DNA of 64,000 nt from Streptomyces ortus (GTDB lineage Bacteria > Actinomycetota > Actinomycetes > Streptomycetales > Streptomycetaceae): contig NZ_JAIFZO010000001.1 in NCBI RefSeq assembly GCF_026341275.1, positions 573,910 to 637,909 on the forward strand, in the 5' to 3' direction. This document shows, piece after piece, positions 48,395 to 56,397 of the stretch. The notes beneath the pieces are model-generated. The model had not been told where the DNA came from. It was given only the letters and a program-made list of their open reading frames with translations, and did not search any database. Position 1 is the first letter of the stretch. The number at the start of each line of letters is the position of its first letter. The position numbers were made by a program, and so were the translations under genes.

Positions 48395-49489
48395 TCAGTA
48401 GCGGAGCACCGCCGCCATGCCCTGCGCGTCGGCCAGTGTCCCGTCCGGCACGAAGCGCACCTGCGCCCCGGTGTCCAGGCACTGCTCGACGATCTCGTCC
48501 ACGATGTCGTGCCGGGCGTCGAGATCGTCGCCGTCGGCCGGGACGAGATGGCCGCCGCCGTCGCGTACCGTCACGCGGTGGTTCTCCTCGACGGCCAGCA
48601 GGCGCACGCGGCCGGCGGTCGCGTTCTGCCACAGCTCGTCGACGCCCGCCGCGTACGCCCGGCGCCCCCTGGCACTTTCCAGCTCGGTCGTCACGGCGTC
48701 GATGGTCCGGACGTCCTCGGCCGCGACCACCGGCCGGACCGCCTGCCACACGGCCTCGGCCCCGGCGTGCCCGAGACCGCCGTGCGGGACGTGGAAGGCG
48801 TCCTCGGCGGCGGTGCCGACCTCGCCGAGGAGCGCGAGCGCGGCCTTCTCACCGGCGACGTACAGGGGTCGCGGGGTGGAGCGCAGGACAGCGGCGAGGG
48901 CGGTGTCGGCGTCCCGCAGGAAGCGGCGCGTCTCCTCGTCGGTGAAGGTGCTCGGCACATCGCCGACCCGTTCCTCACGTTCGACGTCCTGCGGTTCCAG
49001 GCTCCGCGTCAGCGGGAACCCCGCCAGGTCGGCCGGCACGACACGTTCTCCGGCACCGCTCCACAGCGCGACCCGGTCGGCGGAGACCGTCAGTACCCAG
49101 TACGGGCTCTCGGCGGCCCGGGCGGCGACGAGGTTGCGGGTGAGGAACGTGTCCGACAGGACGACGCGCTCCGGAACGGTCCTGGTCAGCGACCACACCT
49201 GATGCTCACCCGGAGCCGCGAAGATCGCGAGGCCGTCCTCGGAGTGGCTCAGATCGACCTCGGCCAGTGCCTGCTCGAGCTGCTCGACGACGTCCGTCCG
49301 CCGCTCGCGGGTGACCGCGGGGTCGGCTTCCAGCCGCTTCTTCGCCTCGGCCAGCACATTGCGCAGCCGGACGGGATCCTGCGCCTTGTCGGGCTCCCTG
49401 CGATGGGTCGGCGTCAGCACCGACACCGCCGGGTAGGGCCGCGGCCTGCGCAGCTCGGTCAGAGTGTCGGAACTCAGCACATGTTCCAT
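48395..49489 (-). CDS. baeRF-family protein (bacterial archaeo-eukaryotic release-factor-like domain)
   Basis: A 364-residue cytosolic protein related to eRF1/Dom34-type domains found in bacteria. Hallmarks are PAVSVLTPTHRREPDKAQD followed by VRLRNVLAEAKKRLEADPA at the N-terminus, DGLAIFAAPGEHQVWSLTR, PYWVLTVSADRVALWSGAG and a C-terminal GRVRLLAVEENHRVTVRDG, VDEIVEQCLDTGAQVRFVPD. The proposed role is ribosome rescue or nuclease-linked stress functions, not demonstrated for this subgroup. AAGGTG lies five bases before ATG 49489. It stands alone, downstream of the Tap-like peptidase on the same strand. Confidence 0.82.
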   Translation of the reverse strand: MEHVLSSDTLTELRRPRPYPAVSVLTPTHRREPDKAQDPVRLRNVLAEAKKRLEADPAVTRERRTDVVEQLEQALAEVDLSHSEDGLAIFAAPGEHQVWSLTRTVPERVVLSDTFLTRNLVAARAAESPYWVLTVSADRVALWSGAGERVVPADLAGFPLTRSLEPQDVEREERVGDVPSTFTDEETRRFLRDADTALAAVLRSTPRPLYVAGEKAALALLGEVGTAAEDAFHVPHGGLGHAGAEAVWQAVRPVVAAEDVRTIDAVTTELESARGRRAYAAGVDELWQNATAGRVRLLAVEENHRVTVRDGGGHLVPADGDDLDARHDIVDEIVEQCLDTGAQVRFVPDGTLADAQGMAAVLRY

Positions 49490-49586
49490 AAAGGCACCTT
49501 AGAACCGAATCGAGGCCGTGGCATTCGGAGGAACCCGGCCGGGAGACCGCGGTGGCCGGCGCGTACATCGCGTGGCGGTCCGTGCC

Positions 49587-51230
49587 TCACTCCTCCGAGC
49601 CGCACGAGCTGCCGTCGGCGGGCAGCCGCCCGTACAGCAGGAAGTCGTCGATCTTCCGGTGCACGCACTTCGAGGACGAGTAACCGGTGTGGCCCTCGCC
49701 CTTGTTGTCGAGGACGACAGCCGACGGGCCGAGCCGTTCCGCGGTCTCCGTGGTCCAGCGGTACGGCGTGGCGGGGTCGCCGCGGGTGCCGACGAGGAGC
49801 ATCTTCGGGGTGTCGACGTCCCGCACCTCGTCGCGGATGTACGAGGTGCCCTTGGGGCGTCCGTAGCACATCAGGGCCTGGGCGAGCCGGTACCGGCCGA
49901 AGACCGGTGACGCCTGCTCGTACGCGGCACGCAGCCTGCCGAAGCCGTCGACGAGCTGGTCGGCGGTGGGCCGGTCGGGGTCGTCGGCGCAGTTGACGGC
50001 CATGAGCGCGGCCGGAAGGTTGTCGAGCGGGATCTCCCCCTCGTCGACGAGACCGCCGTCCTCGCGGGGGGAGTCCGGACGGAGGAGGCCGCCGCTGGGG
50101 TGTGAGCCGCCGCCCACGAAGAACCCCATGATGCCCCGCGTGTCGCCGTCCTGGACCAGCGAGGTGAGCGCGTGTGACAGGGCCGGCCACAGCTCCTTGC
50201 TGTAGAGGGCCTGCCCTATCGCGCCCACGAGGTCCTGGCCGGAGAACGGAATGCCGAAGTCCGACGGCACCGGGTTCTCGTCCAGCGAACGGATCAGCCG
50301 CAGCACCTCCTCCCGCGCCGAACGCGAGTCCTGGCCGAAGGCGCAGTTGACGTCCTCCGTGCACCAGTCGAGGAAGTCCTCCAGGGCGGTCTGCTGGCCC
50401 TGGGCGCCGACGATGCCCTGCTCGCTCAGCGGTTCCGTGAGGGTGTCCACGCCGTCCAGGACCATGCGGCCGGTCCTGTCGGGGAACTGGGCCGCGTACA
50501 CCGCGCCCAGCCGCGTCCCGTACGAGAAGCCGAGGTAGTTGAGCTTCTTGTCGCCGAGGGCCGCGCGCATCACGTCGAGGTCGCGCGAGGCGTCGACCGT
50601 GCCGATGTGCGGCAGCACCGGCCCGGAGTGCTCGGCGCACTCCGCGGCGAGCTCGCGCAGCACTTCGAGAGCGGCCCGCGGATCGTCGCTCTCGTCCACC
50701 TGCGTCTGGGCCCGCGCCCGTGCCTCCCCCTGTGCCTGGGCCTCCGTCCCGGCCCTGGTCTCCGCGTCGGGATCGGGGGCCTGCGTTCCCTCGTCCGAGC
50801 CCTCGCCGCAGCTGACCGGTGAGCTGCGGCCGACGCCGCGCGGATCGAAGGTCACCACGTCGTAGCCGTTCGTGAGACCCATGAAGTCCTCGCCGCCGTC
50901 GGCGAGTTCGCCGACCCCCGGGCCGCCGGGGCCGCCGAAGTTCAGCAGCACCGAGCCCCTGGACTTGCCGGTCGCGCGGAATCTGGCCATGGCAAGGTCG
51001 AGCGTTCCGTCGGCCGGGTTCGCGTAGTCGACGGGGACGGTCACCTTCCCGCACTGCAGGCCGTCGGGCAGCCCGTCACCCGGACAGGCCGACCACTTGA
51101 TCGTCTGGTCGTGGAAGCGGGACAGGTCGGGTCGGTCGGCGGCAGCCGCGGCCACCGCCGGCAGCCCTGCTCCCAGCAGGGCCAGCGACATGGCGCAGGT
51201 GAGGGCACGGCGTCGGCGCGTTGACAGCAT
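49587..51230 (-). CDS. Secreted alpha/beta-hydrolase peptidase (tripeptidyl aminopeptidase/Tap-like)
   Basis: A 547-residue exported S33-type hydrolase. The signal peptide is LSTRRRRALTCAMSLALLGA to an Ala-rich cleavage site near residue 33. Motifs are LLNFGGPGGPGVGEL (oxyanion region), DVVTFDPRGVGRSSPVSC, the nucleophile elbow YLGFSYGTRLGAVYA, and a late GTRGDPATPYRWTTE and GEGHTGYSS providing Asp and His. A low-complexity Gln/Ala/Glu insert (about 150-185, EAQAQGEARARAQTQ) sits between strands. Relatives cleave tripeptides from protein N-termini outside the cell. GGGAGG precedes ATG 51230. An in-frame GTG further out (51458) would add a repeat-rich 76 residues and is judged unlikely. Confidence 0.85.
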   Translation of the reverse strand: MLSTRRRRALTCAMSLALLGAGLPAVAAAAADRPDLSRFHDQTIKWSACPGDGLPDGLQCGKVTVPVDYANPADGTLDLAMARFRATGKSRGSVLLNFGGPGGPGVGELADGGEDFMGLTNGYDVVTFDPRGVGRSSPVSCGEGSDEGTQAPDPDAETRAGTEAQAQGEARARAQTQVDESDDPRAALEVLRELAAECAEHSGPVLPHIGTVDASRDLDVMRAALGDKKLNYLGFSYGTRLGAVYAAQFPDRTGRMVLDGVDTLTEPLSEQGIVGAQGQQTALEDFLDWCTEDVNCAFGQDSRSAREEVLRLIRSLDENPVPSDFGIPFSGQDLVGAIGQALYSKELWPALSHALTSLVQDGDTRGIMGFFVGGGSHPSGGLLRPDSPREDGGLVDEGEIPLDNLPAALMAVNCADDPDRPTADQLVDGFGRLRAAYEQASPVFGRYRLAQALMCYGRPKGTSYIRDEVRDVDTPKMLLVGTRGDPATPYRWTTETAERLGPSAVVLDNKGEGHTGYSSSKCVHRKIDDFLLYGRLPADGSSCGSEE

Positions 51231-51380
51231 CAGGCCTCCCGGGACGCCCCGGCCCGCGGCCGGGATTTTCCCCTCGACCCCCTCGATCACGATAAGGGGG
51301 CACCTGGGGGCACGCCTCCGGGCGAGCGGGGCGTCGGCAGGGGCCTTGTCCTGCGCCGCCGTCACCGGCACCGCCTCAGC

Positions 51381-51440
51381 CGCCGCCGGCTCGACAGCCG
51401 CCTGCTGGGCTGCCGCCGGCTCGACATCCGCCTGCTGGGC
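51381..51440. repeat. 30-bp direct repeat upstream of the Tap-like gene
   Basis: Two 30-bp units in tandem (51381-51410 and 51411-51440) share GCCGCCGGCTCGACA plus GCCTGCTGGGC and differ at two positions. They lie in the 361-bp gap between the divergent peptidase and chaplin genes. Read on the minus strand they keep an open frame (AQQADVEPAA). The rest of 51231-51513 shows nothing further. Confidence 0.5.
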
Positions 51441-51513
51441 CACCGCGTGCTCGGTCACTGCCCGCTCATCCGCAGTCGATCGTCCGCTCGAAGAGGGCGT
51501 TTGCCGGATGAGC

Positions 51514-51541
51514 CATAACCTGCGCGGTTTGCCCGCGTTTA
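51514..51541 (+). promoter_or_regulatory. BldN-like ECF promoter of the chaplin gene
   Basis: CATAAC (51514-51519) and CGTTTA (51536-51541) are separated by 16 bp. The published sigma-BldN consensus, as I recall it, is CGTAAC-N16-CGTTGA, so nine or ten of twelve bases agree. Chaplin genes are known BldN targets. It would give a leader of about 45 bases to ATG 51592. Confidence 0.5.
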
Positions 51542-51591
51542 AAACGATGCGGGCGCCTGCTCGCGATCATGTCCTGGAAGGCAGGGAACCT

Positions 51592-52311
51592 ATGAAGCGG
51601 GTTGCCCGAAGTGGTTTGATCATCGTGGCCGCCGCCTCCGGCGCCGTGGCCGTGACCATGCCGGCGTACGCGGACTCCGCGGCCGACGGCGGCACGGCCC
51701 ACTCGCCCGGGGTGATCTCCGGCAACACCATTCAGCTCCCGGTGGACGTACCGGTGAACGCGTGCGGGAACACCGTGAACGTGGTCGGGCTCCTCAACCC
51801 GGCGGCGGGCAACAGCTGCGCCAACGAGGGCGATGGCGCAGCAAGCGCGCACGACGGTGGCGCGGGCGCGGTGGCCGAGGGCGCCGAGAAGGACTCGCCG
51901 GGCCTGATCTCCGGCAACGGCGTGCACCTCCCGGTCCAGCTCCCCGTGAACGTCACCGGCAACTCGGTGAGCGTGGTCGGCATCGGCAACCCCGCCGTCG
52001 GCAACGAATCCTCGAACACCTCGGCACCGGGGCCGCAGCTGCCGGAGAAGCCGTCCGGATCGAAGCCGCCCCAGCCGTCGAAGCCGCCCGTGGCCCCGGC
52101 CGACCCCGCTGATCCGGCCGACCCGGTGGAGGCCGAGGGACCGCAGATCCTGCCGCAGGCGGTCCCCAGGGCCGCCCTGGCCTCGACCGGCACGGACCTG
52201 ATGGGCCCGACGGTCGCCGCGAGCGCCGCGCTGATGCTGGGCGGGGCCGCGCTGTACCGCCGCTCCCGGCCCGCCGCGGCTCAGCGATCGGGCCGCCGGG
52301 ACGGACGCTGA
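51592..52311 (+). CDS. Long chaplin with two chaplin domains and sortase signal
   Basis: A 239-residue secreted surface protein for aerial hyphae. Residues 1-27 are a Sec signal ending PAYADSA. Chaplin domain 1 (about 38-78) is SPGVISGNTIQLPVDVPVN, Cys58, NVVGLLNPAAGN, Cys76. Domain 2 (about 102-142) is SPGLISGNGVHLPVQLPVN and SVVGIGNPAVGN, but Thr122 and Ser140 replace the two cysteines. A Pro-rich wall-spanning stretch (about 146-190) leads to LASTG (196-200), a membrane helix and an Arg-rich tail, the LAXTG signal of class E sortases. Long chaplins anchor the short ones to the wall. A BldN-like promoter lies upstream. Confidence 0.92.
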   Translation: MKRVARSGLIIVAAASGAVAVTMPAYADSAADGGTAHSPGVISGNTIQLPVDVPVNACGNTVNVVGLLNPAAGNSCANEGDGAASAHDGGAGAVAEGAEKDSPGLISGNGVHLPVQLPVNVTGNSVSVVGIGNPAVGNESSNTSAPGPQLPEKPSGSKPPQPSKPPVAPADPADPADPVEAEGPQILPQAVPRAALASTGTDLMGPTVAASAALMLGGAALYRRSRPAAAQRSGRRDGR

Positions 52312-52341
52312 CCTTGCGCCCGCGGTCGCGCACCGGCCGGA

Positions 52342-52413
52342 GCCGTGGCCCGGACCGGCGCCCTGGTCCGGACCGGCGCCCTGGTCCGGACCGGCGCCCG
52401 GGTCCGGACCGGT
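52342..52413. repeat. 18-bp tandem repeat between convergent genes
   Basis: Four 18-bp units ending GGTCCGGACCGGC-like sequence run head to tail (first copy 52342-52359 diverged). Each contains the palindrome GGTCCGGACC, so the transcript can form several stems from either strand. It sits between the chaplin stop and the acyltransferase stop and may serve as a two-way terminator. Confidence 0.6.
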
Positions 52414-52466
52414 GCGCGCCGCGCTGACCCCCGACGGCCTTGTGGGGTCTCCCGGGCCGCGCTTCT

Positions 52467-53600
52467 TCACCCAGGTCGGCCGGGTCGGGCGCCCTTGGAG
52501 GTCTGCCCCGTCCCGGCCTCCTCGCGGGAGCGGAACATCCACTCCATGCGGGGCTCGACGGCGAACCGGAACACCGTGCGGACCGGCGCGGAGCACAGCG
52601 CGGTGATGAGGCCCACGGCGGCCACGGTGACGGCCAGTTCGCCGAGCGCGGTGTGCAGCCAGGGGTGGTCGTACCAGTCCCAGAAGCGGGACGCCTTGAT
52701 CACGAAACCGTGCAGCAGATAGCCGTACATCGTGCCCGCGCCCAGCGCCGTGCACCACAGGTGCCGCCCGGGAACCCAGGACAGGAAACAGGCCGTCAGG
52801 ACCAGGGCGAGGCAGAACAGCGCCGGAGTGCTGAAGAGCCCCACCCAGTTCGGCGCGCCCTGACCCGTGACACTGCCCCGGTGGTAGAGCCAGCCCGCGC
52901 TGAACCAGGGCGCCACCAGATACGCCGTGAGCAGCGCCGCCGCGGCCACCGGCAGCGCGAGCAGCCGTACGCGCCAGGTCCGCAGCCGCTCGAAGTGCTC
53001 GGCTCGCAGCGTCAGCCCGAGCACGAAGAACGGCAGGAATCCCAGCACCCGCTGGATGGAGATGTCCCCGCCCAGATCCGGTGAGACGGCGGCCAACACC
53101 GCCAACGCCAGGGCGACCGGCACCGGGTGACGCAGTGTCAGCCACAGCGGCGTGGTGATCCGCCAGATGAAGAGCGCGAGCAGGAACCACATCACGTACC
53201 AGGGGTCCAGCAGACTCAGCGGATAGCCGGGATCGTCCTGCGCCCACCGGTAGAACAGCGTGTACGCGGTCTCGAAGACCAGATACGGCACGACGACGCT
53301 GGTCAGGAGCCGCCGCACCCGGCCCGGCGCCATGTCGAAACTCCGCGAGAAATAGCCGGAGACGAGGGCGAACGCGGGCATGTGGAAGGCGTAGACGGTC
53401 AGATACGCGGCGGTCGCGAACCGGCTCCCGTGGGTCAGGGGCTCCCAGGCGTGGCCACAGGCCACCAGCACGATGGTGAGGTACTTCGCGTTGTCGAAGT
53501 ACGGGTCCCGGCGGGCGGACGCCGCCCCGGGGGCGGGCGTGGACGCGGTGGGGCTCGCCCGTGGCGCTATGGGCGCGGGGACCGACAGATCGTGCGACAC
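52467..53600 (-). CDS. Integral-membrane acyltransferase (acyltransferase-3 family)
   Basis: A 377-residue membrane protein with about ten hydrophobic helices. It opens with a Pro/Ala-rich head, then RDPYFDNAKYLTIVLVACGH with the conserved early histidine, AYLTVYAFHMPAFALVSGYF, and DPWYVMWFLLALFIWR. This is the acyltransferase-3 pattern of enzymes that O-acylate envelope sugars or antibiotics using cytosolic acyl-CoA. Further helices continue to a cytosolic C-terminal tail. The GTG at 53600 has AGGAG five bases upstream. GTG 53603 overlaps it. No glycan or antibiotic cluster is adjacent to name the acceptor. Confidence 0.82.
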   Translation of the reverse strand: MSHDLSVPAPIAPRASPTASTPAPGAASARRDPYFDNAKYLTIVLVACGHAWEPLTHGSRFATAAYLTVYAFHMPAFALVSGYFSRSFDMAPGRVRRLLTSVVVPYLVFETAYTLFYRWAQDDPGYPLSLLDPWYVMWFLLALFIWRITTPLWLTLRHPVPVALALAVLAAVSPDLGGDISIQRVLGFLPFFVLGLTLRAEHFERLRTWRVRLLALPVAAAALLTAYLVAPWFSAGWLYHRGSVTGQGAPNWVGLFSTPALFCLALVLTACFLSWVPGRHLWCTALGAGTMYGYLLHGFVIKASRFWDWYDHPWLHTALGELAVTVAAVGLITALCSAPVRTVFRFAVEPRMEWMFRSREEAGTGQTSKGARPGRPG

Positions 53601-53768
53601 CACATCTCCTGGCCTCGGTGGCGGTGAGCCGATCTCTGCCGCCTGCCCCCTCACGTACGGCTCAGTCGTGCCCCGCGTTCGTTCGTACGAACGAGGACCG
53701 CGCGGACGCAAAGGCGCGGCACCCGAAACTCCGTTGCCCGGTTGTTCCGCGGATGCTGGAGTGGCGGG

Positions 53769-54548
53769 ATGGATCACACAGCGGTACTGGCACTCTTCGA
53801 CCGGGACATGCGGGAGAACGCGCGGCCTTTCGGCATCGACTCCGTCGTGGAGCGCGTCGGCGGGGTGGTCCGGCACGTGGGTACGGAGCAGGGCTGGAAC
53901 GGAGTGCTCTGGTCGGACCTCACCGAGGCCGACGCGGACGCGGCGATCGCCGGACAGATCCGCCACTTCGCGCAGCTCGGCCGCGAGTTCGAGTGGAAGC
54001 TGTACGGGCACGACCGGCCGCACGATCTGGGGCAGCGCCTGCTGGCCGCCGGCTTCACCCCCGAACCGGCGGAAACCCTGATGATCATCGAGGCCGGTGA
54101 ACTTGATCTCGACGCCGAGGCGCCGCCGGGAGTCGAGCTGCGGCCTGTCACCGACGCCGCCGGGGTCGGGCTCATGGCCGACGTCCACGAGAAGGCCTTC
54201 GGCACGCCCGGCACCGGGCTGCGCCACCAGATGCTCGCCCTGCTCGACGAGGCCCCGGAGACCGTCGTCGCGGTCGTGGCCCTCGCCGACGGCGTTCCGG
54301 TCAGCTCGGCCCGGATGGAACTCGTCCCCGGCACGCGGTTCGCCGGGCTGTGGGGCGGCGGCACCGTCGAGGCGTGGCGGGGCCGCGGCATCTACCGCGC
54401 CCTGATCGCCCACCGAGCCCGGATCGCCGCCGACCGCGGCTACCCCTACCTCCAGGTCGACGCCTCCGACCAGAGCCGCCCCGTTCTCCAGCGGCTGGGT
54501 TTCGCCCCGCTCACCACGACCGTCCCGTACGTTCACGCGGCGCCCTGA
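53769..54548 (+). CDS. GNAT-family N-acetyltransferase
   Basis: A 259-residue protein. The N-terminal half (about 1-115) looks like a degenerate GNAT repeat (LYGHDRPHDLGQRLLAAGF). The C-terminal half (about 125-255) is a full GNAT domain with VVAVVALADGVPVSSARMEL, GLWGGGTVEAWRGRGIYRAL for acetyl-CoA pyrophosphate binding (R-x-x-G-x-G/A class) and YLQVDASDQSRPVLQRLGF. ATG 53769 has GGAG followed by a G-rich stretch. The substrate is unknown. It is divergent from the membrane acyltransferase gene. Confidence 0.85.
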   Translation: MDHTAVLALFDRDMRENARPFGIDSVVERVGGVVRHVGTEQGWNGVLWSDLTEADADAAIAGQIRHFAQLGREFEWKLYGHDRPHDLGQRLLAAGFTPEPAETLMIIEAGELDLDAEAPPGVELRPVTDAAGVGLMADVHEKAFGTPGTGLRHQMLALLDEAPETVVAVVALADGVPVSSARMELVPGTRFAGLWGGGTVEAWRGRGIYRALIAHRARIAADRGYPYLQVDASDQSRPVLQRLGFAPLTTTVPYVHAAP

Positions 54549-54880
54549 CCGCGCGGGGGAAGGGGGCCGAACAGCCCTCGGTGCGGGCCGGGCGGCCCCG
54601 GGCGGCGGGAAGGGCCGCGTGGCACGCTGCGGGAGACGGGACCCACCGTCCCGGGATCGGCCTCCCGCGCCGCCACGTATCTCCCGCACAGGGCGACGCA
54701 CGGTCGAGGCCGTGGGTCCGCCGATACGAAGGGGAGGGCGTGTCGGCGGACCCGGAGACCGGCCGGACGTGACGCAGACGTCCTGTCACCACATCGCACG
54801 CGGCGCCACTCCGAACCACTTGCGCGCCCCCGCGATCCGCTCCGAACCGCGTGCGGCGTGCCGCACGCGGTCCGTTCCCG
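54549..54880. other. Gene-free region with a large inverted repeat
   Basis: No gene is supported. TGCGGGAGA (54628-54636) pairs perfectly with TCTCCCGCA (54680-54688), and inside it GGGAC pairs with GTCCC. The result is a nested stem between two convergent genes that could terminate transcription in either direction or be a small element relic. Confidence 0.4.
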
Positions 54881-55147
54881 TCAGCGGCGGCCCGCCTTCG
54901 ACCGGTCGAGCGCCGCGACTCCGAGCGCCGCGAGTCCGATCTGAATCAGCCACTCGATCCAGTCCACCCCGTTGGTGTCGCCCACGTCGAACGCGTGGGC
55001 GAGCGCCGAGCCGATGAGTGCGGCCACGATGCCGACCGCGATCGTCCACAGGATGCCGATCCGCTGGCGGCCCGGAACCACGAGCCGGCCCAGCACGCCG
55101 ATGACAATGCCGATCACGATGGCACTGACGATGCCCGCTATCTCCAT
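54881..55147 (-). CDS. GlsB/YeaQ/YmgE-family small membrane protein
   Basis: An 88-residue protein with three hydrophobic helices: GIVSAIVIGIVIGVLGRLVV, then the family hallmark PGRQ with RIGILWTIAVGIVAALIGSA, then WIEWLIQIGLAALGVAAL and a basic end. The family is often called transglycosylase-associated and is stress-induced. Its mechanism is unknown. ATG 55147 is preceded by GAGGGG. The protein is complete; the open frame extending upstream is not needed. Confidence 0.85.
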   Translation of the reverse strand: MEIAGIVSAIVIGIVIGVLGRLVVPGRQRIGILWTIAVGIVAALIGSALAHAFDVGDTNGVDWIEWLIQIGLAALGVAALDRSKAGRR

Positions 55148-55281
55148 CTCAGCCCCTCTTCGTCGTACTCCCTGCGCAGTCGTACTCCTTATACCCAGCT
55201 TGCCCCTTGGAGCCGAGGGCAGTCCGAGCCGTTCTCCGTTCTCCGTTCTCCTTTCTCCCTTCTCCGTCCCGTCGCGGACGC

Positions 55282-55839
55282 TCAGGGGGCGTTGGTGAGA
55301 CTCCATGTCCGCAGGGTGATCTCCCGCCCTCGTGACATCCGTAGAAGAGGCTCGTCGTCGGTGAGGACGAATCCGGCGCGCAGGGCGACGGCCGCGCTGG
55401 CCGCGTTGGCCTCCTCGATGCACAGCACCACCCGCCGGGCGCCCGTGTGACGCAGGGCGTAGGAGGAGAGCAGCCGGACGGCGCGGGAGGCGAGACCCCG
55501 GCCGCGGTGGGCCGAGCCGACTCCGTACGCGATCTCGGCGTCCCGTTCGTCGGCCTTGCTGGGGAACAGCAGCACCTCGCCCCGAGCCAGGCCGCCGTCC
55601 GTGGTGATCGCGAGCTGCACCTTGCGTCCCTGGGCCCGGGCCCCCTGCGCCTCGGCGAGGTAGACCCGTGCCGCGGCCGGGTCGAACGGTGAGGCCACCG
55701 GCGTCCAGCGGGCCATCTCGGGGTCGTCGTACAGCGCGATGAGCGCGTCCAGATCGTCCTCGGACCATTCGCGCAGGTGAACTCCCTCTCCTTCTAGCCG
55801 GAGGGACGAGGGGGCGTCGAGTGTCAGCGGACTGTCCAT
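55282..55839 (-). CDS. GNAT-family acetyltransferase (RimJ/RimL-like)
   Basis: A 185-residue protein with a complete GNAT fold: LREWSEDDLDALIALYDDPE at the N-terminus, VQLAITTDGGLARGEVLLFP, EIAYGVGSAHRGRGLASRAV with the acetyl-CoA loop, and VVLCIEEANAASAAVALRAGF. This form resembles the RimJ/RimL group acting on protein N-termini or small amines. ATG 55839 is used because homology starts right after it. Its ribosome site is weak (AGGAT). It probably lies in the same direction as the GlsB-like gene, 134 bp upstream of it. Confidence 0.85.
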   Translation of the reverse strand: MDSPLTLDAPSSLRLEGEGVHLREWSEDDLDALIALYDDPEMARWTPVASPFDPAAARVYLAEAQGARAQGRKVQLAITTDGGLARGEVLLFPSKADERDAEIAYGVGSAHRGRGLASRAVRLLSSYALRHTGARRVVLCIEEANAASAAVALRAGFVLTDDEPLLRMSRGREITLRTWSLTNAP

Positions 55840-56302
55840 GAGGTGATCCTGCCCCGCGCGCGGGTGGGCGGCCAAGGGCGCGTGCCCCGCGCTCACCCCC
55901 TTCTGGTGCGCCCCAGGCCGTCGAGGCGCGGGCCGGGAGCGTTCGCGCGGCGTACGGACTCGCGGCTCACGGGCCCGGAATCGCCCTGGTGGAGGGCCCA
56001 TTGCGACGTTTCGACGCACTCCGGGAACGTCTCACGGCGCATCGCCGACGCTAGGGGCGCGAGTGGTTCGGCGACGGCCGGGGCGCGGTGCGGATCGTTG
56101 TCCGGAATCCGCTCCCGCCACGCGTCGGCCCGGGCGCGCGAGGCGCTCGCGTGCACCGGCCCCGGCGGGAACGAGCGCGGGCGCAGACGGTCGAGGGACG
56201 GTCGAGGAACGGGATTCCCCCGTGTGCGTCGGCGAAGTCGAGCGCGACCGCCGACCCGTCGCCGACAGTCGGCAGCCGTCGATCGCGACCGGCCTCCTCC
56301 GA
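55840..56302. other. Gene-poor region with a possible minus-strand remnant
   Basis: No gene is clearly supported. On the minus strand, roughly 56150 to 55893, an open frame gives protein-like text (DAWRERIPDNDPHRAPAVAE and MRRETFPECVETSQWALHQ) ending at a stop at 55893. It lacks a good start and matches no family I recognise, so it may be a decayed gene. The remainder is GC-rich with no clear signal. Confidence 0.25.
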
Positions 56303-56331
56303 TTGACATGCAGGCGAATGACTGCATAACT
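56303..56331 (+). promoter_or_regulatory. Promoter and operator of the ArsR-SRPBCC gene
   Basis: TTGACA (56303-56308) and ATAACT (56326-56331) are 17 bp apart. ATGCAG (56308-56313) and CTGCAT (56322-56327) form a perfect inverted repeat filling the spacer, ideal for an autorepressing ArsR dimer. The predicted start of transcription is near 56338, where an in-frame GTG also lies. Confidence 0.6.
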
Positions 56332-56397
56332 TTGAGTGTGCGATCGAATGAGGGAACAGAGGCGGAGAGTCGGCCGGGCCCGGACCGGGGTCCGCAG

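Noticed and set aside
51231-51458. N-terminal extension of the Tap-like peptidase to GTG 51458
   Set aside because: It would place a normal signal peptide 76 residues inside the protein, whereas ATG 51230 has a perfect GGGAGG site and a signal directly after it.
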